Assembly (NCBI GenBank): GCA_964548175.1
Contig: CAZJQS010000003.1
Location: 102,033-166,032 of the forward strand
DNA: 64,000 bases
Direction: 5' to 3'
DNA from: JANQPA01 sp964548175
GTDB taxonomy: Bacteria; Bacteroidota; Bacteroidia; Chitinophagales; Saprospiraceae
Shown: piece after piece, positions 53,913 through 61,200 of the stretch
Layout: each line of letters opens with the position of its first letter
Numbering within the stretch: the stretch's first letter is position 1
The notes under the pieces: generated by a model
The model's database searches: none
Seen by the model: the letters and a program-made list of their open reading frames with translations, nothing else
What the model was told of the DNA's origin: nothing
Position numbers and translations under genes: made by a program

Positions 53913-54623
53913 TCAGTGCCAGATCCTGCTTACATAATGAGGGAACATCTCCTTCCACAGAGGCCAGTCATGTTCTTTCCACCCCCTCATATCCAGCCAA
54001 TGGGGAACATTCTTTTGGTGAAGCAGATAAGAAAGGTGCTCATTGGCGCCCTTGCAGATATCCCACTCTGAAGTTCCCAATATGATCTTCATTTGCCAAA
54101 GGTCGGGATGGTTCAAACCCGGCAAAAAATCCACCGGATTATTGAAGTAGACATTATTGTCGTAATAGCCATCCATGAACATCTTGATGTCAAAAGCGCC
54201 GCTCATAGAAAAAAGGTGACTCACCAGGTAAGGATGCCGAAAAGCAAAATTAACCGCATGGTAACCTCCAAAACTAGCCCCCGCTACTACAACCTTCCCC
54301 ACGCCGGTGTTCCAGCGAATACGCGGCACGATCTCCTGAACCACCATTTGGTCGTACCATACGTGGTTGCGCACACGCTGAGCAGGATGGATCGCCTTAT
54401 TGTACCAGCTGTGCGCGTCCACGCTATCCAGGCAAAAGATCTGCACGAAATTGCGCTCCACGAACCAGCGAATGGATTCGATCAATCCAAAATCCTTGCT
54501 CTCGTAATACTTCCCCTTTGAAGATGGAAAAATGATAACGGGATAACCTCGTTCGCCGAAAACCAGCATCTCCATATCCATACTCAAATTTGGAGAATAC
54601 CACCTGTAAAAAGATTCCTTCAC
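53913..54623 (-). CDS. Alpha/beta hydrolase (esterase), first gene of the ligase cluster
   Basis: The 236-residue esterase has the nucleophile elbow GASFGG (Ser117) in VVVAGASFGGYHAVNFAFRH, and a candidate catalytic acid/His in LGTSEWDICKGANEHLS and WKEHDWPLWKEMFPHYV. An aromatic-rich sequence is typical of the 'esterase family protein' next to ATP-grasp genes. It may hydrolyse an ester or thioester intermediate or release the product of the ligases (inference). Cytosolic, with no signal peptide. Confidence 0.87.
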   Translation of the reverse strand: MKESFYRWYSPNLSMDMEMLVFGERGYPVIIFPSSKGKYYESKDFGLIESIRWFVERNFVQIFCLDSVDAHSWYNKAIHPAQRVRNHVWYDQMVVQEIVPRIRWNTGVGKVVVAGASFGGYHAVNFAFRHPYLVSHLFSMSGAFDIKMFMDGYYDNNVYFNNPVDFLPGLNHPDLWQMKIILGTSEWDICKGANEHLSYLLHQKNVPHWLDMRGWKEHDWPLWKEMFPHYVSRIWH

Positions 54624-54860
54624 TGAATTTTTTTAAGCGTTCAAAACGGTAATAAAATCTGAAGCAGCGTGGTCTCATCCCCCCTGCCCTTACAAAAGTA
54701 AGATCAATCTTTTAAATCAAAAACTTGTTGTACAGATATTTAAATTACTTGGATGGTATTAAGGCGCTTTTCGCCTTTTTTATCATCCCAGACTACTAAG
54801 GCCTTTTGGATTTTGTCCTGGAAAATAACCTTTTTATTTTGGAGGCTCTAAACCGACTAG

Positions 54861-55784
54861 ATGCGATACCACACATTCAAATCAAAAATCCTGCGATGGG
54901 GCTTGCGGCCTTTTTCGCTCTATTCTTTTGCTCCCAGGGTAAAGACCGGCCTTTTATTCGACTCTCAGCACTTGAAAAGAAAAGTACGCTTTGATCTTTA
55001 TTTGCCTCCGGTGCTGAACCGCTACTCCCTGAAGGGATATCCTTTGCTTATTTTCAATGATGGTCAGGACCTCGCCTCCATGCGTTTCAGAGAATGCCTG
55101 GAAAGTCTGTATCGAAAAGGCCATATTCCACCCGTGCTGGTGGTGGGAGTTTTTCCCGGTGATCGAATGCAGGAATACGGCACCGCGAAATATCCTGATT
55201 ATAAAAACCGAGGCAGCAGAGCAAAAGCCTACAGCCAATTCCTTACCGAGGAGCTCATCCCTTTCCTGGAAAGCAGGTATCGACTCCTGCCCGACCGCAC
55301 CATAGCCGGATTCTCCCTGGGCGGATTGTCGGCATTTGATATTGCCTGGCATTATCCCGGCATCTTCCGATGCGTCGGCGTATTTTCAGGTTCTTTCTGG
55401 TGGCGTTCCACCCCTTTTGATCCCAAAGATCCTGATGGCAACCGCATCGCCCACACTATGGTAGCGAACAGCACCGTGGAAAGAAAGCTGAAATTCTGGT
55501 TTCAAACCGGCACCCTCGACGAAAAAGCCGACCGGAACAATAACGGCATCATCGATGCTATTGACGACACGCGCGACCTGATCGAAGAACTGCGAAAGAT
55601 AGGTTTCCACGAAGGCCGTGATATCCATTATGTAGAAATCATCGGCGGCCGCCACGACACAGCCACCTGGGCGAAAATTATGCCTGATTTCCTGAGGTGG
55701 AGTTTTGGGTTTTGGGTTTTGAGTTTTGGGTTTTGGGTTTTGAGTTTTGAGTTTTGGGTTGGAACACAGCTTTCAAGCTGCTAG
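54861..55784 (+). CDS. Alpha/beta hydrolase, esterase D type, with repeat-encoded tail
   Basis: This 307-residue protein is divergent from the ligase cluster (237 bp). It has GFSLGG (Ser152) in RTIAGFSLGGLSAFDIAWHY, an Asp region in TGTLDEKADRNNNGIIDAID and His in IIGGRHDTATWAKIMPDFL. From residue 281 the natural enzyme ends and a hydrophobic repeat tail follows (SFGFWVLSFGFWVLSFEFW) from the heptanucleotide repeat at 55702-55760; the original stop appears lost. The divergent start and the shared hydrolase fold suggest a functional link with the cluster, but it stands outside the operon. Confidence 0.85.
   Translation: MRYHTFKSKILRWGLRPFSLYSFAPRVKTGLLFDSQHLKRKVRFDLYLPPVLNRYSLKGYPLLIFNDGQDLASMRFRECLESLYRKGHIPPVLVVGVFPGDRMQEYGTAKYPDYKNRGSRAKAYSQFLTEELIPFLESRYRLLPDRTIAGFSLGGLSAFDIAWHYPGIFRCVGVFSGSFWWRSTPFDPKDPDGNRIAHTMVANSTVERKLKFWFQTGTLDEKADRNNNGIIDAIDDTRDLIEELRKIGFHEGRDIHYVEIIGGRHDTATWAKIMPDFLRWSFGFWVLSFGFWVLSFEFWVGTQLSSC
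55702..55760 (+). repeat. Heptanucleotide tandem repeat (GTTTTGG/GTTTTGA)
   Basis: About 8.4 copies of a 7-bp unit alternate as GTTTTGG and GTTTTGA with a loose 21-bp higher period. In the esterase frame three units encode SFGFWVL-like 7-residue repeats. Gain or loss of one unit shifts the reading frame, so the end of the protein could vary. Five GGG runs (55707-55709, 55714-55716, 55728-55730, 55735-55737, 55756-55758) could form a G-quadruplex on the + strand. Confidence 0.85.
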
Positions 55785-55829
55785 GTCGGCGAGCTTTAGC
55801 TTGCCATACTACCGAGATTTATGACACAG

Positions 55830-55936
55830 CTTATTGAACCATCCCCGATCAGGACCTTATTTAATTCTGCACTGTAGGTCTTACGCAACTGGACCTGTAC
55901 GTCTTCCAATGACAGGCCGCGGGCATATAAACTCAT
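55830..55936 (-). pseudogene. Fragment similar to IS256-family (Mutator-like) transposase
   Basis: The minus strand from 55936 encodes MSLYARGLSLEDVQVQL, close to the N-terminal phrase of IS256 transposases (MISMYARGLSTRDIQxHL), followed by similar but decaying sequence (TYSAELNKVLI). The fragment is 35 codons long with no continuation. Confidence 0.5.
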
Positions 55937-55984
55937 CATCACTCATCCATTCCGCTGGGCATCTCTTGATGTCGCCTTTCTCTA

Positions 55985-56215
55985 TTAATATCGGTTCAAA
56001 TTTTCCCTATCGGTCTCTCGGCGTTTTGACCTATAGTGTTCCGGTTGTGCTCGTGACCGATTTGCTCGTATGACAGTTGCGTCGATGACCTTGTGCTCAA
56101 CCTCCTCCTTCTTCGATGAAGTGATCCATCTCCCCATCCAGTGATGCATTTGCCAGGCCTGCAATATTTTGCTAAATGCACTGCCCTGGTCAAATAAGGG
56201 CTGATTGCTGTACAA
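55985..56215 (-). pseudogene. Fragment of IS5-family transposase
   Basis: The 76-codon frame contains SAFSKILQAWQMHHWMGRW and VEHKVIDATVIRANRSRAQ, matching the IS5/IS427 phrase '...IDSTVIRAHRSAA' that includes the first catalytic Asp of the DDE triad. The rest of the enzyme is absent, and pieces in other frames suggest frameshift decay. Confidence 0.6.
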
Positions 56216-56412
56216 ACTCTTATTTTATCCACCGATTAATTTCTTCGTCCGGTAAAAGACCTTCTAATGTCTTTCTTTTTACTCTTAAGTCAATGTTACT
56301 TTTTTTGTCCTTAACTTTGACATATTTTTTTGAACACTCTCTTGTGGCAAGCTAAAGCTTGCCGGCCTAAAAGCTTTAAAGCTGTGGTCCTAGTAACTAA
56401 TAAGCCCAACAC

Positions 56413-57627
56413 ATGCGTACTCAAAAAGTAACATTCACCAATCAAAGCGGAGAAGAGCTCTCCGCCCGTTTAGAAATGCCGGTCAATCAACATCCCCACA
56501 CCTTTGCCTTATTTGCCCATTGTTTTACCTGCAACAAAAACCTGGCGGCCGTCAGGAACATCAGTAGGGCGTTGACTATTAAGGGGTTTGCTGTATTAAG
56601 GTTTGACTTTACCGGGCTGGGAGAAAGCGAAGGAGATTTTGCCGACACGAACTTTTCTTCTAACATTCAGGATCTGGAACAAGCTGCCCGTTTTTTAGCA
56701 GAGCATTATTCCGCGCCTGAGATCCTGATCGGACACTCCCTGGGAGGGGCCGCCGTCATCAGAGCGGCAATGAACATGGCGGAAGTAAAAGCAGTAGCTA
56801 CCATTGGTGCGCCATTCGATCCCGAACACGTCAGCCATCTGCTGGAAAGCAGCCGGGAAGAAATCGAACGCAACGGAGTGGCCAAGGTAAACATTGGCGG
56901 CAGAGGATTCACCGTGAAAAAGCAATTCCTGGAAGATATCCAAAATAACAAGTGCATCGACGAGATCAAAAGCCTGGACAAAGGTCTGCTCATCATGCAC
57001 TCTACCCAGGACAGGGTCGTTTCTATCGATAATGCGGCGAAAATCTACCATGCCGCCATGCACCCCAAGAGCTTTATCTCCCTGGACGGCGCGGATCACC
57101 TGCTTTCCACCAAAGAGGACTCCAGCTACGCCGGTGACCTGATCGGCTGCTGGGCTAAAAAATTTATCGACCTGCCCAAAAAAGAAAAATTAAACGCTAT
57201 AAAAGAAGTAGCCGTTCGACTTGGTCACGAAGGGTTTACCACCGATATCATGGCGCGCAAGCATGGCCTCACAGCAGACGAACCGGAAAGTGTAGGCGGT
57301 AACGACTTCGGCCCTTCTCCTTACGAACTGCTGTCCGCCGGACTCGGCGCCTGCACCGCCATGACCTTACAGATGTATGCCCGTAGAAAAAAATGGGATC
57401 TGCAGGAGGTCATCGTACATCTGGAGCATTATAAAGATTATGCTGAAGATATGGCCAACACTGGAGAAGAAAAAAGCAAGATCGATCATTTTAACCGACT
57501 GATAGAACTAAAAGGACAATTGGATCAGGAACAAAAAGACCGCCTGCTGGAAATCGCCAATAAATGCCCCGTCCACAGAACCATGAACGCACCCGTAGCG
57601 GTTAATACACGCTTAAAACATTCCTAA
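56413..57627 (+). CDS. Alpha/beta hydrolase-OsmC fusion
   Basis: Residues 1 to about 255 are an alpha/beta hydrolase with nucleophile Ser109 (EILIGHSLGGAAVIRAAMNM), candidate acid in MHSTQDRVVSID and His in LDGADHLLSTKEDSSY. Residues from about 265 form an OsmC/Ohr domain (VAVRLGHEGFTTDIMARKHG, GNDFGPSPYELLSAGLGACT, with redox Cys in GLGACTAMTLQ and KCPVHRTMNA). Such fusions reduce organic hydroperoxides while acting on an ester or acyl substrate. Start MRTQKVTFTNQ. The gene begins 22 bp after the relic element. Confidence 0.92.
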   Translation: MRTQKVTFTNQSGEELSARLEMPVNQHPHTFALFAHCFTCNKNLAAVRNISRALTIKGFAVLRFDFTGLGESEGDFADTNFSSNIQDLEQAARFLAEHYSAPEILIGHSLGGAAVIRAAMNMAEVKAVATIGAPFDPEHVSHLLESSREEIERNGVAKVNIGGRGFTVKKQFLEDIQNNKCIDEIKSLDKGLLIMHSTQDRVVSIDNAAKIYHAAMHPKSFISLDGADHLLSTKEDSSYAGDLIGCWAKKFIDLPKKEKLNAIKEVAVRLGHEGFTTDIMARKHGLTADEPESVGGNDFGPSPYELLSAGLGACTAMTLQMYARRKKWDLQEVIVHLEHYKDYAEDMANTGEEKSKIDHFNRLIELKGQLDQEQKDRLLEIANKCPVHRTMNAPVAVNTRLKHS

Positions 57628-57964
57628 GCCTAAGGCGCCTCCCTAAAATAATGAGAGCCGGTCACGACGACTGGCTCCCACTTGTATGAATGTCCGGGCC
57701 TATTAGACACATACAAAGCTCTTTTCCGCTGTAAATCGTTAACGAATCGGGGTATCAGGCAACGTCCTGCCTCCAGCAGATCAAAAGAAAAATATTTGAA
57801 CTGACCGGCGCTTTGCCTGAACATATTCCCTCTCATTGCTACCACGCATGAGAAGGATCAGAAACCTTAAATCTGGAAAAAAATAGGAGTCGGTAAAGAC
57901 TATCTAAGAAGATTATTACTTCCAAGAGCGGACATATATTTTTTTATGTAAATTAACAAAAAAA

Positions 57965-57991
57965 GCCAGGAAAATATTCTACTTTCCTGGC
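57965..57991. terminator. Hairpin with A/T flanks
   Basis: GCCAGGAAA (57965-57973) pairs with TTTCCTGGC (57983-57991) over a 9-base loop; A-run before and T/A-rich bases after. Distance from the OsmC gene (338 bp) makes it a late terminator or a structure of another origin. Confidence 0.5.
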
Positions 57992-58140
57992 ATTTAAATC
58001 ACATAGCATTACCTAATACAAAAAGAACAAATCATTTCTTTTAAATTAAGCGAGGGAACGATTGTCTTTAAGTTAATTCCAATAATCGTGCCAAAAACTA
58101 TAGTCATGGAATAAGAGGGGGAGAAAGGCTTGCTCCCCTT

Positions 58141-58210
58141 AAATATTTTACGAGTTTTTTTGCCAAAGAAATCTGGGATTTTCCTCGGCAAAAAAACTCG
58201 TAAAATATTT
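58141..58210. repeat. Perfect 24-bp inverted repeat
   Basis: 58141-58164 (begins AAATATTTTACGAG, ends TTTTGCC) is exactly complementary to 58187-58210, with a 22-base loop. It lies 49 bases after the 3' end of the 1589-residue gene (which ends at 58259 on the minus strand), so its RNA could stabilise the end of that transcript or terminate it; the T7 run in the arm is part of the stem. Confidence 0.8.
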
Positions 58211-58258
58211 TATAGGTTGCCAAAAAAGCAAGATACTTTATACTACCTAGCCTGATAC

Positions 58259-61200
58259 TCAATCGATCACCATCAGCTTTCCGGAGTGGATAGACGAGCC
58301 ATTTTTCAAACTATAGAAAAACAGACCTGATCCTCCTAATTCGTGATCTTTAATAAAAAATTGTTGGAGTCCTTTACCCATCTGTTGAGTTCGGGAAAAT
58401 AAAAGGCGGCCGCTCAGATCGACTATTTCAAGCGTTACCTCACCGGCCTGGGGCAGGAAAAACGTTAGGTTGGTTTGCTCCTGGAATGGATTAGGAGATG
58501 CCCCGTACACAGTAAAGGAGTGCTCCTCAGGGCTACTTCTCAGGAGTTGTAGTGGATGAATACGTTCCTTCTTATCATAGGCTTCCGCTTGTATAAGGCG
58601 GGAGTTTAAAGCTATCCGGACTCCATGTTCCTGTTGATTGTACAAGGGCGCCAGGCTGAAGCGCATCAATTTCTTAACCTTATTGGCTGTGGTGAAGTCG
58701 GGAGCATTCCAACTAACAGTGATCAACCCCTCCTGGATGAATTGCAGTCCGATATTTTCTTTCTCCAGAACAGCATCCCGGAGCTCTGTCCCTGCAAAAG
58801 AATACAATTCGGGATCGAAAGCCAGGGTAAACTGGAAGCCTTCCAATTCCGTCAAGGTTTCGGCAAAAAGATCAATCTGAATTTCTTCTCCTGCAGCCTG
58901 TCTTGCGTAATAATTGAAAACCACCGGATCAGAAGCCAATCGCACCTCGTTATGAAAACCTTTCCGGGCAAAGCTATTGGAGTTGTTGACATCTCCAACT
59001 TTCACCGCCACGAAGTTATGCGCATCTTCAGAAAAAGGATCGAAATTATTGATATTGATCCATTCCGGAAGGTCAGACAACCAATCAGTAGTTGCCATAT
59101 CGAAAGTAAAACCAGCATCAATAAAGCGCCAACCTCGATTGTTGGAAAATTCTTTGTCAATATTCAGGATCATTTTACGCAGTTGTATCAGATCCAGAGA
59201 AGAAACCGATCCGGATCGGTTGACGTCAGCGGCAATAAGCTGGTATGGGGAGGAAAAATCCTGAATACCCAGGATGAATTTGCTTATAAGGACCAGGTCA
59301 AAAGTGGATACGCCGTCAAGTGGATTATCCGGATATTCCGAGCTCAAGGTGTAATCATATCCCGTGAGCACCTGAGTAAAAGCATAGACTCCTTCATGAT
59401 TTGTCTGTACCATCCTTTCAGCGCCGCCGCTCAGATGGACCGCTGCGTTCTCCAATGGAGCGCCATCCTGGGTGTTGATCCTCCCCGAAATGACATTTGT
59501 GGTAATGCCTCCGTTACAGAGATTGTACAAATTATCCTGAAGATCGATAAAGACCGTACAATAATCATAATTAGGCCCCCCCACCGTATTGTCAGGCTGT
59601 ATCCTCTCCGGATTAAAAGAACTATCCCACGCGTATATCCGTACAGGTAGCGGATCAGGATCATCGCAAGTAACGATCAGGTGGTTAGAATCAGGATGAG
59701 CCACCTCGCCCAGGCGATGAATGGAATACCGAATGGCAGTGCAATCCTCAAACCGGCTGACCGGCCTGAAGTCGCTGACCCATACGACATTCATTCCGCT
59801 GTCGTCATCACCGTCACCATCAACGTCACGAGGTGGATAAACAGGACTGAGTTCCACGGCCAATTGCTCCACACAAACAGGCGCCGGCGCCTTACAGTCC
59901 ACCACACTAAAATAAAACCGTTCCCTGACCGTATTCCCACAGCCGTCTGTCACTTCTATCCGAAAAGAATGATCCCCTAAAGGATAGTCGCCACGCAGGC
60001 GAAACTTAGGAACCCGCCCGCGGATCTGATCATCAGAGAGCGTGTCGTCATTGATCCCATCATCGTTCTCGTCATAATAGACCCTAATGTCCAGATTGTT
60101 TTGTCCGCAGAAATCAAAAAGGGTAAAGAAAAAATCCACACGGCCGGTACAGTCGTCCGAAAAACTGCAAAAAGGCTCATGAGGGTCCGGAAAAACAGTA
60201 GGAACAAGGGTATCTGTGATTTCTATGATCTGGGTATACTCCCAGTAGCCTGTGGAAACCACCTCCCTGAGAAAGCCATCGGTCTCATCATTATTGTCAT
60301 CCACGTAGGCTCTTCCATCCGGTCGGACGATGACGTACACATCGTCCTCCCCGATCATATCGTCTTTATCTTCGTTGCGACTGATGCCCACCGGAATGGG
60401 ATTTCCTTCGACTTCGCACCAATTGATGATGCGGTGCCGGATACGCCACTCGGCACAATGATCTCCATCGGGAGCAAAGATCATGGTGTCTTTGCTGATC
60501 GCCAACAGATCACAACCTAGTTCCCGCCATTCCAATGTATCCTCAATGGCCTCGATACAACCGTAATTATGTACATCCTTGGGGAACTTAATCTCGTAAT
60601 TGTGCAATTTACGTACATCTATGTACTGAAAACAAGTATCCGAACGATTGCCGGACACATCTATGGCTATGAACCTCCTGGTCAATCTGCCTTCATTACA
60701 CTCCCTGTCCTGCCAAATAGCAGGCAGCTCAATCCAGTATGCCGGACAATGTTCATTCTTTATCTGGGGTACGCCAAATAACTGCTGCAACTCCAGACTA
60801 TCCGTAACGTCCGTTACAAAGTAGTCTGTGCAATCCAACGTATCCGAAGGAGGCGCAATGCATACCGGAGGTATTTTATCCTCGATCAGTACTTCCTGCC
60901 AGCAATAGTCGACATTACCGGCTTCGTCCCTGACCTCCAGCTCGATGCGGACTTTCTCCTGAAGATCGCAGCAGGTAAAATACAATTCTCCAGCCCATGG
61001 CGTATAATAAATATTACGGATACTATCTATCAGCACTTTCAGCCCGGTCGCCGTTTGGTATTCCTCCACACAATTTGCAGGGATCCATCTTCGCACTCTT
61101 AACTCAGGCTTTGGGGTGCAGGCGTCCCAGCTCCCCTCAGAAACATCCTCGCTGGTGAGCCGTCCAATGCCATCTCCTCCAATAGAAATATTAACCTCAT

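Larger units (their letters stand above)
55761..56390. mobile_element. Remnant element bounded by 46-bp inverted repeats
   Basis: 55761-55806 (starts GGAACACAGCTTT, ends TTAGCTTGCCA) is repeated in inverted orientation at 56345-56390 with 40 of 46 bases identical. Each arm itself contains small palindromes (AGCTTTAAAGCT and GGCAAGCTTTAGCTTGCC types). The enclosed 538 bases carry pieces of two transposase families but no complete gene. The arms could be terminal repeats of a composite relic, or two copies of a common extragenic repeat around insertion debris. Confidence 0.6.
57628..58258. other. 631-base gene-free stretch with two hairpins
   Basis: No convincing gene. A 71-codon minus-strand frame at 57630-57845 has no family features and is most likely chance or debris. 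The stretch carries the terminator-like hairpin at 57965-57991 and the 24-bp inverted repeat at 58141-58210, described separately. The DNA is AT-rich towards the right end. Confidence 0.5.

Noticed and set aside
49221..54623. A complete Pycsar defence system together with the ligase cluster
   Set aside because: No cyclase gene is present, and the HD-PycTM gene and ligase genes are separated by the SRPBCC relic; shared function is not supported.
57630..57845. 71-codon minus-strand frame after the OsmC fusion gene
   Set aside because: Composition and lack of motifs do not support a gene; it may be debris.
58625..59650. 341-codon + strand frame
   Set aside because: Antisense to the dockerin/cohesin part of the large secreted-protein gene, whose own reading has clear domains.
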